From Peribacillus simplex (lineage in GTDB: Bacteria > Bacillota > Bacilli > Bacillales > DSM-1321): 64,000 nt of DNA. Where the stretch lies: NCBI RefSeq assembly GCF_030123325.1, contig NZ_CP126106.1, positions 2,322,001 through 2,386,000 on the forward strand. Reading direction: 5' to 3'. The notes under the pieces are model-generated. The model saw only the letters and a list, made by a program, of their open reading frames with translations. It was not told where the DNA came from and made no database searches. Shown here piece by piece: positions 6,831-15,633 of the stretch (position 1 is its first letter; each line of letters opens with the position of its first letter). The position numbers and the translations under genes are program-made.

Positions 6831-8432
6831 GTGATAAAAACCGAATGTAAAATTAGAGGATTGGGCGCGATGTACAATGCCTCCTATAATTTCTTCCAGA
6901 AAAACATTGAGGCAGGCAAAGGGGATAAAACCGCTATTTATTATGAAAATCAATCTTATACCTATCAAGATATCGATACCCTTGGTAATCAATTTGGTGC
7001 GGCATTAAAAGAATTGGGGATGGAGATGGAACAGCGCGTCCTGCTTTTATTACATGATTCTCCGGAATTCATCATCAGTTTCTTCGGTGCAATAAAGGTT
7101 GGGGCAATCCCGATTCCAACCAATACGCTTTTGCCCATAAAGGATTATGAGTATCTTTTGAATAATAGCCGTTCTAAAGTGTTGGTTACTACTTGTGAAC
7201 AATGGGAGAAGTTAAAGCTTGTTAAAAATAGATTACTTTTCTTGAGGCATGTCGTCTTGGTTGATGGGGTTGATCTGAACCTGAAGGAAGAAAACGAACA
7301 TTCTTTCCAGACTATTACTCGCAGGCAAAATAAAGACCTGCCTCCTTGTTTTAGCAACATTAATGATCAAGCGTTCTGGCTCTATACTTCAGGAAGTACA
7401 GGTGAGCCAAAAGGGGTTATTCACCTTCAAACCGATATGGAAGAAGCCTTCAAAAACTACGCCAAGAACATTTTACAAATCACCGAAAATGATATTACTT
7501 TTTCGGCTTCGAAGCTTTTCTTTGCTTATGGTTTGGGAAACGCGATGTATTTTCCTTTTGGAGCTGGGGCAACCACTGTTTTAATGCCGGACCGGCCGAC
7601 TGCAGAAAAGGTATTCGAGACGATAGAGAAGTATCGTCCAACCATTTTTTTTGGTGTCCCGACTCTGTATGGATCGATGCTCAATTACCTTGAGAAGACG
7701 AAGGAAACCTATGATCTTTCTTCAATTAGACTTTGCGTATCAGCAGGAGAGGCACTGCCGGCTTCTTATATCGAACAATGGAAGAGAGTTTTCGGATTGG
7801 ATATTATAGACGGAATTGGTTCGACCGAATCACTTCATATATACCTTTCCAATCAAGCAGATGATATTCGTCAAGGAAGCACAGGAAAAATCGTTCCCGG
7901 TTACGAAGCTAAAATAGTGGATGAACAAGGTCATGAAACTCAGGTGAATGAAGTGGGAGATCTATTAATTAAGGGAGAAAGCATTGCAGCCTCTTATTGG
8001 AATCTCAATGAAGAAAACAAAAAGAAGTTTATTGGTAATTGGCTGGTGACTGGAGATAAATACTTCAAGGATGAAGATGGCTTCTATTGGTATGCGGGCC
8101 GCAATGATGACATGATGAAGGTAAATGGAATTTGGGTATCGCCAATAGAAATAGAAAATGCACTCTTATCACATCCCGATATACTGGAAACGGCTGTTGT
8201 TGCTGTAAAGGATGAAAATGGTTTAGTAAAGCCAAAAGCCTTTATCGTATTAAAAGCTGATGCGGAATCAGGTGAAGGAGTAAAAGCGGAATTAAAAGGG
8301 TTTGTCAAAAAAGTGTTAGCACCGTATAAATATCCTCGTGACATTGAATTCGTGAACGAGTTACCAAAGACTTCGACAGGAAAGATACAAAGATTTAAAT
8401 TAAGAGAGTCAGAGATCAAATCACAATCGTAA
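6831..8432 (+). CDS. Benzoate-CoA ligase family enzyme
   Basis: 533 residues, or 520 if ATG 6870 is used. It is an ANL adenylating enzyme: P-loop YTSGSTGEPKGVIHLQTDM, then KLFFAYGLGNAMYFPFGAG, SAGEALPA, DGIGSTE, TGDKY and the C-terminal catalytic lysine in PKTSTGKIQR. The HLQTDM and KLFFAYGLGNA segments are hallmarks of benzoate-CoA ligases (BadA, BclA) rather than of phenylacetate-CoA ligase PaaK. It should form an aryl-CoA from a small aromatic carboxylate, ATP and CoA in the cytoplasm, probably feeding the PaaA-type epoxidase. GTG 6831 is well spaced from AGGAGGG; ATG 6870 fits the family N-terminus better. Confidence 0.85.
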   Translation: MIKTECKIRGLGAMYNASYNFFQKNIEAGKGDKTAIYYENQSYTYQDIDTLGNQFGAALKELGMEMEQRVLLLLHDSPEFIISFFGAIKVGAIPIPTNTLLPIKDYEYLLNNSRSKVLVTTCEQWEKLKLVKNRLLFLRHVVLVDGVDLNLKEENEHSFQTITRRQNKDLPPCFSNINDQAFWLYTSGSTGEPKGVIHLQTDMEEAFKNYAKNILQITENDITFSASKLFFAYGLGNAMYFPFGAGATTVLMPDRPTAEKVFETIEKYRPTIFFGVPTLYGSMLNYLEKTKETYDLSSIRLCVSAGEALPASYIEQWKRVFGLDIIDGIGSTESLHIYLSNQADDIRQGSTGKIVPGYEAKIVDEQGHETQVNEVGDLLIKGESIAASYWNLNEENKKKFIGNWLVTGDKYFKDEDGFYWYAGRNDDMMKVNGIWVSPIEIENALLSHPDILETAVVAVKDENGLVKPKAFIVLKADAESGEGVKAELKGFVKKVLAPYKYPRDIEFVNELPKTSTGKIQRFKLRESEIKSQS

Positions 8433-8549
8433 ACAAGAAGGAGGATTCAATTCCTTGAATGTGGACTCAAAATGAATGTCTACAATAAGGGGGATTCATC
8501 CAGCATGAAAAAATATTAAATTGTCATTTGAATGGTGGGGGCGAGAATA

Positions 8550-10337
8550 GTGAATGCAAGAGCATACCGGCATGAATTGATCGAAGTGGCACAAGGACAA
8601 CGACCCGCTGATATGTTCATTAAAGGCGGAACTGTTATTAATGTATATTCTGGTGAATTTCTTCAGCAAAATATTGCGCTGTATAAGGACTGCATTGCAT
8701 ATGTAGGGGAAAATGAAGTGAAGATAGATGAAAACACCACTGTAATAGATGCAAATGGTATTTTTGTATCTCCAGGATTCATTGAAACTCATGCACATCC
8801 TTGGGTTATATACAATCCTATAAGTATCACCGCAAAAGTATTGCCATTGGGTACTACCACTACAGTGAATGATAATCTATTTTTTTATTTGCACTTAGGT
8901 CACTCGGGCTTCAAAAAGCTTCTATGCGAGTTGAAGAAACTGCCAGGAAACTTTTTTTGGTTAATAAGATTAGTTTCACAGGCTGGATATCCAGGTGAAA
9001 GGGATTGGTTCAATAAAGAGGATATAATGGACCTTCTTTCGATTGAAGAAGTACTTGGAACGGCAGAAGTGACTCGTTGGCCTTTACTATACAAAGGGGA
9101 TTCGGTTTTACTCGATATTATAGATGCGGCTAAAAAAATGGGGAAAGTGGCAGATGGGCATAATGCGGGGTGCTCTTTTGAAAAATTAAATTCGATTGCA
9201 GCTTCAGGTATAAGTGCCTGTCATGAAGCGATAACCGCGGAAGAGGCCCTGGATCGTTTGCGGTTGGGTTTATGGACAGTCCTAAGAAACAGTTCGCTTC
9301 GTCCGGACTTGTCAAAAATAATCAAGCTGATTACTGCTGGACAGGTAAGTACCGGCAGGATCTTGATGACTACGGATGGTCCGCATCCATCTTTTATTGA
9401 AAAAGAAGGATTCGTAGATGGACTTGTAAGGCAGGCTGTGGAACATGGAGTCCCGGTTATGGAAGCCATTCAGATGGTCACCATCAATGCGGCTACATAC
9501 CTTAAACAGGACGATTATATTGGCGGATTGGCTCCGGGTAAAAAAGCGGATATATTATTGTTGCCTGATTTGGAGCAGTTTCGTCCGGACTTAGTGATCT
9601 CAAACGGGAGAATTGTTGCAAAAAATGGAGAGTTGACGATCAAGATGCCAGATTTGGATTGGGATATGCATTTACCTGAAAGTACATTCTCCTTTTCAAG
9701 AGGAATTCTGGCAAATCATGATTTGTATCTATATCCACACACCTCTTCAAATGATTCAGTCCCGGTTATTCATTTTGTTAGCAATGTAATAACCGAACGG
9801 AAAAATTTGGTTCTCCCAGCCAAGAATGGTTATGTCGATCTTTCAGCCAAAGAGGGACTTATGTATGCAGCTCTTATCGATAGAAAGGGGAAGTGGGTTA
9901 CAAAAGGTATTTTAGAAAAGTTTGCGTTGAATTTAGACGGTATGGCCTCGACCTTTAATACAACGACTGACTTGCTCACAATCGGAAGAAATCCAGAGGC
10001 GATGGCAAAAGCTGCTTCAAGAGTTCATGAACTGGGAGGAGGAGTCGTAATTGTCGATGGCCATGAAATAATACTTGAAATTCCTTTACAGGTTACGGGA
10101 ATGATGACTTCTGATCCTTCATTTGATAAGGCAGTTGAATTTAATGATAAATTATTAAAGGTGCTCCAAGCGAGAGGCTATCCTTTTCACGACATTTTGT
10201 ATACTTTATTATTTTTAACTTGCGACTTTCTTCCTGGACTGCGATTAAATCCCTTTGGTCTATATGATGTGAAAACCGATAGAATCTTATTTCCTTCCAC
10301 ATCCATGACGCACTTTTTAAACGAAATGAAAGCGTAG
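8550..10337 (+). CDS. Adenine deaminase family amidohydrolase
   Basis: About 595 residues, the size of adenine deaminases. N-terminal metal motif PGFIETHAHPW, then VADGHNAGC, a GISACHEAITAEEALDRLRL segment, TTDGPHP with the metal aspartate, and an Adenine_deam_C-type C-terminal domain. Canonical enzymes have HVHIES where this has HAHPWV, so it belongs to a side branch and may not use adenine. The start is placed at GTG 8550 after GGTGGGGG. It follows the ligase gene by about 117 bases, so its job may lie in the same pathway or be plain purine salvage. Confidence 0.7.
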   Translation: MNARAYRHELIEVAQGQRPADMFIKGGTVINVYSGEFLQQNIALYKDCIAYVGENEVKIDENTTVIDANGIFVSPGFIETHAHPWVIYNPISITAKVLPLGTTTTVNDNLFFYLHLGHSGFKKLLCELKKLPGNFFWLIRLVSQAGYPGERDWFNKEDIMDLLSIEEVLGTAEVTRWPLLYKGDSVLLDIIDAAKKMGKVADGHNAGCSFEKLNSIAASGISACHEAITAEEALDRLRLGLWTVLRNSSLRPDLSKIIKLITAGQVSTGRILMTTDGPHPSFIEKEGFVDGLVRQAVEHGVPVMEAIQMVTINAATYLKQDDYIGGLAPGKKADILLLPDLEQFRPDLVISNGRIVAKNGELTIKMPDLDWDMHLPESTFSFSRGILANHDLYLYPHTSSNDSVPVIHFVSNVITERKNLVLPAKNGYVDLSAKEGLMYAALIDRKGKWVTKGILEKFALNLDGMASTFNTTTDLLTIGRNPEAMAKAASRVHELGGGVVIVDGHEIILEIPLQVTGMMTSDPSFDKAVEFNDKLLKVLQARGYPFHDILYTLLFLTCDFLPGLRLNPFGLYDVKTDRILFPSTSMTHFLNEMKA

Positions 10338-10566
10338 AAAAGAACAAATGATAGGAGTATTTAATTTTGCACATATAGTATTAAATAAGCGATGGTGATA
10401 TTATTCAATTATTGGATGAGCCTATGTAGGAATAGAGGAACTGTGTTTCAAAAATATAATGCCCTACTCGCCACAAGTGCTAGTTTTATTAGAAATGAAT
10501 TTAGAAGAATTATGGCAAGTACCTAGTGATTAAGGAGCGAGATTCACAGTTATCTATCATAAGTGT

Positions 10567-10613
10567 AAAAAAAATCTTCTTATTGCCATTCAGTAATAAG
10601 AAGATTTTTTTTA
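10567..10613 (+). terminator. Strong hairpin terminator
   Basis: AAAAAAATCTTCTTATT pairs with AATAAGAAGATTTTTTTT, loop about 12 bases. T and A runs on both sides allow use on either strand. Confidence 0.85.
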
Positions 10614-10860
10614 GATATTGTGTAGAAATAAATAAAAGATTTCGTTCTGATGCAAAATAAGCATTAAATTTTCTAGAACTATCTTAGACATACACCCAAA
10701 CCAACAGATAGTCTTTGCAAATGAAATTGTACCATTAATATCGTTGAAAAAAATTCATAAGGAACAAAAACAACTCAAAGAAAAGTAGAGCAAAAAAGTT
10801 TTGAAATAATTGGAAATCAATAATATTCGGAAGAAGAAGTGGAGACAATTATCCAGTTGA

Positions 10861-10885
10861 AAAGCCTATTAATTAGGCTTTTTAA
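10861..10885 (+). terminator. Small hairpin terminator
   Basis: AAAAGCCTA and TAGGCTTTTT pair around a TTAAT loop and end in a T run. Confidence 0.65.
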
Positions 10886-11048
10886 TGTGTTAATAAATTA
10901 AAGCATGGGTCTCAGTCATAACTAATGGTTGGCATAAGAAGCACGATAATTTATAAGAGGTACAATTTTTACAAAAAAAATATTTTTTACCAGATTATTT
11001 TAAAGTGATATAATTTTCTTAAAATTATATTTATTTAAGTGAGGACTG

Positions 11049-12608
11049 ATGGAGAGCATGCTGACATTTGGTACAGTTATAAAGCAAAATGCAAGTAAGT
11101 ACAAAAATAAGCCGGCTGTTATTTTTCAAGATACGATCAAGACATATGAAGAGTTAAACATTCGCGCGAATAAAATTGGAAACGCTTTCTTGGGACGTGG
11201 CTTTCGAAAAGGTGATAAAGTAGCTGTCATGTTAAAGAATCATTCTGCTTATGTCGAGATCATGGCCGGGCTGTCCAAAATCGGAGTCATCATTGTACCG
11301 ATAAACTATCGCCTGGTTGGACCTGAAGTAGAATATATACTAAGAAACTCTGAAAGCCGGGGATTCATTATTTCAAAAGAATATGAAGGGATTGCCCAAG
11401 TGTTGCTTCCAAAAAACTCTCAATTAGACACCGTTCTGGTAGTGGGTGGTGCATCCAATGAAAATATGGAAGGGTATGTAGATTTTCTTGCTTCAGGCTG
11501 TGATGCGGAACCGAACATAGAGGTTAATGAGAAAGATACTTTCTATCTGGGCTACACTTCCGGTACGACCGGAAAGCCAAAAGGAGTGGTCATTTCCCAT
11601 CGATCCCGAATACTGACAGGAATGGCCGCAGCTTATGAATACAAGATCGACGAATCAGATATTCACCTTGTTGCCGGGCCTGTTTATCATGCAGCACCAT
11701 GGATTTTTCTTGTCATGCAGCTGCTCGTGGGCGGCACCCTTGTCATTCATGAATCATTTAATGCAGAACAGGTGCTTGAAGACATTGAACGATACAAGAT
11801 CACAAACACATTCCTTGCACCAACGATGTACAATTTCTTGATCAACACGAGGGAAGACACAAAAACAAAGCATGACATCACCTCTATGCGCGTGTTGATT
11901 TCAGCAGGCTCGCCGCTGCCGACACAAACAAAAATGGATATTCTGGAATTTTTCAAAAATGCCGATTTGAACGAATTTTACGGCTCGACTGAAAGTGCGA
12001 TTACACTGAACATTAAGCCGGGTGACATTCGCCGGAAGGAACGTTCAGTGGGACATCCTTTCCCGCTTGTGGAATGTTTAATTTTGGATGACGAGAAGAA
12101 TCCAGTTTCGAACGGTGAAGTAGGGGAGTTGTATTTTAAATCACCGTACAACTTAGACGGCTATTATAACAATCCGGATGCTGACGCCGCTTCATTTTAT
12201 CATGGTTTTTTTACAGTGGGAGATATGGCGCTGCAGGATGAGGATGGATTTTACTATATTGTAGACCGAAAGAAAGACATGCTGATCAGCGGCGGTGTTA
12301 ATATTTATCCGCGTGAAATTGAGGAAGTCCTTTATTCACATCCCGGGATTCTCGATGTTGCGGTGATTGGTGTACCGGATGCCGTGTGGGGGGAATCGGT
12401 TAAAGCCATTGTTGTACAAAGAGAAGAGGCTAATCTCAAAGCAGAAGATATCATTAGTTACTGCGAAGGAAAATTAGCCGGCTATAAGAAACCAAAATCG
12501 GTAGACTTTGTGCATGAACTCCCACGCAACCCATCGGGGAAAATATTAAAAACAACATTGCGGGAATCCTTTGCAAATGATAGAAATGGAATCTTTCATA
12601 TTAATTAA
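11049..12608 (+). CDS. Acyl-CoA synthetase (AMP-forming)
   Basis: 519 residues of the ANL family: P-loop YTSGTTGKPKGVVISH, FYGSTESA, TVGDMALQDEDGFYYIVDRKKDM with the adenylate-binding Asp and Arg, GGVNIYPREIE, and PSGKILKT carrying the catalytic lysine. It is most like medium/long-chain or aryl-CoA ligases of the FadD/MenE type. It has its own AT-rich upstream region and ends in a strong terminator, so it is probably a single-gene unit. GTGAGG is just upstream of ATG 11049; ATG 11058 is an alternative start. Substrate unknown. Confidence 0.85.
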   Translation: MESMLTFGTVIKQNASKYKNKPAVIFQDTIKTYEELNIRANKIGNAFLGRGFRKGDKVAVMLKNHSAYVEIMAGLSKIGVIIVPINYRLVGPEVEYILRNSESRGFIISKEYEGIAQVLLPKNSQLDTVLVVGGASNENMEGYVDFLASGCDAEPNIEVNEKDTFYLGYTSGTTGKPKGVVISHRSRILTGMAAAYEYKIDESDIHLVAGPVYHAAPWIFLVMQLLVGGTLVIHESFNAEQVLEDIERYKITNTFLAPTMYNFLINTREDTKTKHDITSMRVLISAGSPLPTQTKMDILEFFKNADLNEFYGSTESAITLNIKPGDIRRKERSVGHPFPLVECLILDDEKNPVSNGEVGELYFKSPYNLDGYYNNPDADAASFYHGFFTVGDMALQDEDGFYYIVDRKKDMLISGGVNIYPREIEEVLYSHPGILDVAVIGVPDAVWGESVKAIVVQREEANLKAEDIISYCEGKLAGYKKPKSVDFVHELPRNPSGKILKTTLRESFANDRNGIFHIN

Positions 12609-12630
12609 TTTTTTCTATTACGGAAGCAAG

Positions 12631-12673
12631 TTAAAAAGCAACTGCGTTGATCAAGCAGTTGCTATTTTTTTAT
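12631..12673 (+). terminator. Terminator after the acyl-CoA synthetase gene
   Basis: AAAAGCAACTGC pairs with GCAGTTGCTATTTTTTT around a loop of about 9 bases. Confidence 0.9.
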
Positions 12674-13394
12674 AAAATAGACAAATATGACTATCGATCC
12701 TCTAATGGTATTTCCATTTTAATAGCAATCTGAATGAGCTAAACCCATTCTATATCAAGTTTTCTAAAGTAACATAACTATTCCACCTGAGGTAATCCCA
12801 CCATTAAGGATTTAGGGACATCATCTTGTTTAAGGAAATTTAATCTACGTTCATCTCTCTAGCTATGCCGAGTGTGTTTCACATTAGTTAAATATAATAG
12901 CCACTAATTAAAGTTGTGCATAAATTATGGAAAAAATAAATAGAGCTAAAGAGAGATCTTCATCCCTCAGATATTTTCCCCAACTTGTGCATTGCTTTTT
13001 TTGAGGAAGAAAAGAACAGTTTATAGAAATATGCTCATAAAGGTGTATTCCAAGTATTTCCTCTGTTAGATTATAAGATTTTAACTAACTGATTCATTAT
13101 TTCTATGTAAATGTTGTTGGGATATAATTTGTAAAATATGAACGGTTTATTTTGCACATATAAGCTCTTAAAGATTTTTAAATATAATGTTAAAGCGAAA
13201 ATGATTATATGATGTAGCATGTGTTCTGATAATTGAATGTTTGTTTTTGAGCTTTATTTTACCTAATTTTTTCAAATTAAAATGAATATTGATAGGGAAT
13301 AACGAATAATAAATAAGATTATATATAAAATATAAATTTTTTTAAGTGTTGTGAAATTTTAAATAATCCTATATACTAAAAAAAACTATTTTCC
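12674..13394. other. Long AT-rich intergenic region
   Basis: No start with a ribosome site and a sustained frame is visible on either strand. A minus-strand stretch near 12770-12880 reads as a broken, protein-like frame with stops and may be a remnant. The last 100 bases probably hold the promoter for the riboswitch-controlled permease. Confidence 0.4.
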
Positions 13395-13465
13395 TATATG
13401 TAACTGGCGCAACATGGAGTACCATGGGGGAGCATATAGAGTATAAGCCGCGCGCCTGGGCAAAC
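13395..13465 (+). promoter_or_regulatory. ZTP (pfl) riboswitch aptamer
   Basis: The conserved pfl-motif elements are in order: AACTGGCG at 13402-13409, a CATGG/CCATG hairpin, GGGGGAG at 13426-13432, and the hallmark 3' segment CGCGCCTGGGCA at about 13450-13461. TATATG at 13395-13400 and CATATA at 13433-13438 close the P1 helix. This class senses ZTP/ZMP (AICAR phosphates), signals of 10-formyl-tetrahydrofolate shortage. A terminator hairpin follows at once, so high ZTP should allow read-through into the permease gene. Confidence 0.88.
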
Positions 13466-13500
13466 ACTTGATTTATAAATAGATCGAGTGTTTTTTATTT
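13462..13500 (+). terminator. Expression-platform terminator of the ZTP riboswitch
   Basis: AACACTTGAT at about 13463-13472 pairs with ATCGAGTGTT at 13483-13492 (one G-U pair), followed by TTTTTT. Its 5' arm starts right after the CCTGGGCAAA end of the aptamer, so ligand binding can compete with it. Confidence 0.85.
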
Positions 13501-13524
13501 TCCTAGGAAGAGGTGTAGGTAGAG

Positions 13525-15117
13525 ATGAGTAATATGCATAGAAAGATGGGGACTTTTGCTTTAACTATGACAGGTATTGGTTCTATTATCGGCTCAGGTT
13601 GGTTGTTCGGAGCGTGGAAAGCTTCCCAGATTGCTGGGCCAGCAGCTATTTTTTCTTGGATTATCGGTATGGTTGTAATTTTATTTATTGCATTATCATA
13701 CGCAGAGCTTGGGGCAATGTTTCCTGAAGCTGGAGGAATGGTTAAGTATCCTCAATATTCGCATGGCTCTTTTATTGGATTTTTAGCTGCGTGGGCGAAC
13801 TGGATTTCTATCGCTTCGACTATTACCGTTGAGGCCATTGCTTCGGTACAATATATGAGTACGTGGCCTTGGGAATGGGCCAGATGGTCTCATTCTTTAG
13901 TTGATAACAATATCTTAACGACCAAAGGATTATTCATAGCTTCTTTATTATTATTGTTCTATTTCTTTGTCAACTATTGGACAGTTAACCTTTTTGCTAA
14001 AGCAAATTCATTTATTACTATTTTTAAATTAATTGTTCCAGGTGTAATGGCAGGATCGTTATTTTTTGCTGGATTCCATGGTGAAAACTTTACAAGTTCT
14101 CATGGAATCGCACCATATGGTTGGGCAAGCGTTTTAACAGCAGTAGCAACTTCTGGTATAGTGTTTGCGTTTAACGGATTTCAAAGTCCCGTTAATATGG
14201 CAGGAGAAGCTAAGTCGCCAAATAAGTCTATACCAATTGCTGTTATAGGGTCTATTCTAATTGCAGGTTTTATATACGTTATTTTACAAGTTGTTTTTAT
14301 CGGTGCAGTTGATCCGTCTATGATCGTGAACGGATGGAGTCATCTGAATTTTAATTCACCTTTTGCGGATTTGGCAATTGCTCTTAGCCTTAACTGGTTA
14401 GCGATTGTATTGTATGTAGATGCGTTTGTATCACCTTCTGGTACAGGTGCCACTTATACAGCTACAACTTCGCGAATGCTTTATGGAATGCAGAAAAATG
14501 GGTACTTACCGAAAATCTTTGGTACATTACATCCACTTTATGGTGTTCCTCGTCCAGCTATGTTACTAAACTTAGGCGTATGTTTTATCTTTTTATTTTT
14601 ATTCCGCGGATGGGGCGTACTTGCTGAAGTGATTTCAGTTGCTACACTTATTTCGTATATCATGGGGCCAGTTGCATTGGCAACTTTAAGACGAACTGCT
14701 TCTCATTTTAACCGTCCATTTCACTTAAAGGGTGCTTCTATTATTGCACCTTGTGGATTTGTTTTTGCATCGCTTACTTTATACTGGGCGCGTTGGCCAT
14801 TAACAGGAGAAGTCGTTTTCATCATTGCCATTGGATTGCCTATTTACTTTTATTATCAAGCTAAAAATAAATGGGATGGATTCAAAAAACAATTTTTATC
14901 AGGTGTTTGGATGCTTCTTTACTTAGGTTGTATGATTTTGATATCTTATATTGGAAGTGAGAAGTTCGGCGGAAAAAATATTCTTACATTTGGCTGGGAT
15001 ATGGTGGTCATCGCATGTCTGGCACTCTGCTTCTATTGGTGGGGAGTTAAGAGCGGGATTAAAACAGAATACATGGCTGAGGCTGAAAAAATCAACAAAG
15101 AATTTATCAATAAATAA
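13525..15117 (+). CDS. APC-family amino-acid permease, aspartate-permease (YveA/AspP)-like
   Basis: 530 residues with about 12-14 hydrophobic segments. The APC signature in helix 1 (GIGSIIGSGWLFGAWKA) and AFNGFQSPVNMAGEAKSPNKS near residue 215 resemble the Bacillus YveA/AspP group of aspartate:proton symporters. The ZTP riboswitch in front ties expression to purine/one-carbon shortage. Aspartate is consumed in purine synthesis (SAICAR and adenylosuccinate steps), so an aspartate carrier would make sense; substrate remains inferred. GAAGAGGTG precedes the ATG. Confidence 0.83.
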   Translation: MSNMHRKMGTFALTMTGIGSIIGSGWLFGAWKASQIAGPAAIFSWIIGMVVILFIALSYAELGAMFPEAGGMVKYPQYSHGSFIGFLAAWANWISIASTITVEAIASVQYMSTWPWEWARWSHSLVDNNILTTKGLFIASLLLLFYFFVNYWTVNLFAKANSFITIFKLIVPGVMAGSLFFAGFHGENFTSSHGIAPYGWASVLTAVATSGIVFAFNGFQSPVNMAGEAKSPNKSIPIAVIGSILIAGFIYVILQVVFIGAVDPSMIVNGWSHLNFNSPFADLAIALSLNWLAIVLYVDAFVSPSGTGATYTATTSRMLYGMQKNGYLPKIFGTLHPLYGVPRPAMLLNLGVCFIFLFLFRGWGVLAEVISVATLISYIMGPVALATLRRTASHFNRPFHLKGASIIAPCGFVFASLTLYWARWPLTGEVVFIIAIGLPIYFYYQAKNKWDGFKKQFLSGVWMLLYLGCMILISYIGSEKFGGKNILTFGWDMVVIACLALCFYWWGVKSGIKTEYMAEAEKINKEFINK

Positions 15118-15151
15118 CTCTTAGTGTATAGACACAGCTATATGAGTAAAA

Positions 15152-15189
15152 AGAAAACATGGTTACTTTATGACCATGTTTTTTTTATT
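15152..15189 (+). terminator. Terminator after the permease gene
   Basis: AAAACATGGT pairs with ACCATGTTTTTTTT around TACTTTATG. Confidence 0.9.
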
Positions 15190-15190
15190 T

Positions 15191-15352
15191 GGCTCTTTTC
15201 GTAAAGTTTGTGGCTTTTACAAAGTAAAATCCTGAAAAGGAAAAATATTGGTATTTTGTAGAATAATTATCATAGAGCTTATTCAACTAAATGGCAGTTT
15301 AGTTAAATAAGTAGAAGTTGAATTCTGGATTATCATATGCAAAAGGTGTAAC
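15191..15352. repeat. Partial repeat end and inverted repeat
   Basis: GGCTCTTTTCGTAAAG at 15191-15206 repeats the outer end of the GC-rich element next door. CTTATTCAACTAAA (15278-15291) pairs with TTTAGTTAAATAAG (15298-15311), a 14-base stem. This looks like debris of one or more nested small repeats. Confidence 0.5.
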
Positions 15353-15582
15353 CAAAAGGCTCTTTTCATAAAGATTGTTGTTTTTAAAACGAAACGATTT
15401 AAGGTTGATTGGAGCGCAAGTCCGAGACTCCTGCGGGAGCAGCGGGACAGGTGAGACCCCACAGGCGTTTACGCCGAGGCGGCTCACCGCCCGCCCCGCG
15501 GAAAGCGAGCATCTGGAGGGGAAATAACCACACCGCTTTACTTGGTAAATAGCAACAAAGTATGCGAAAACAGCCAACCAAA
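15353..15582 (-). repeat. GC-rich Bacillaceae intergenic repeat, copy 2 (inverted)
   Basis: The reverse complement of this stretch matches copy 1 (1-233) over nearly its whole length, including both AT-rich arms. Differences are scattered substitutions and one short indel in the outer arm. The frames open across it are artefacts. The IS3-family element starts directly after its outer end. Confidence 0.87.
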
Positions 15583-15633
15583 AAAAGAACTGTACATGTG
15601 AAGTGAACCCAAAAAGTTAGACACTTTATTTAA

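Larger units (their letters stand above)
10338..11048. other. Gene-poor spacer with decayed fragments and two terminators
   Basis: A remnant at about 10391-10533 reads DGDIIQLLDEP and then, one frame over, VGIEELCFKNIMPYSPQVL and so on to TAA; family unknown. Two hairpin terminators are listed separately. The rest is AT-rich with no supported gene. Confidence 0.5.

Noticed and set aside
15299..15581. Two minus-strand frames of 60-92 codons
   Set aside because: They are translations of the inverted repeat copy, not genes.
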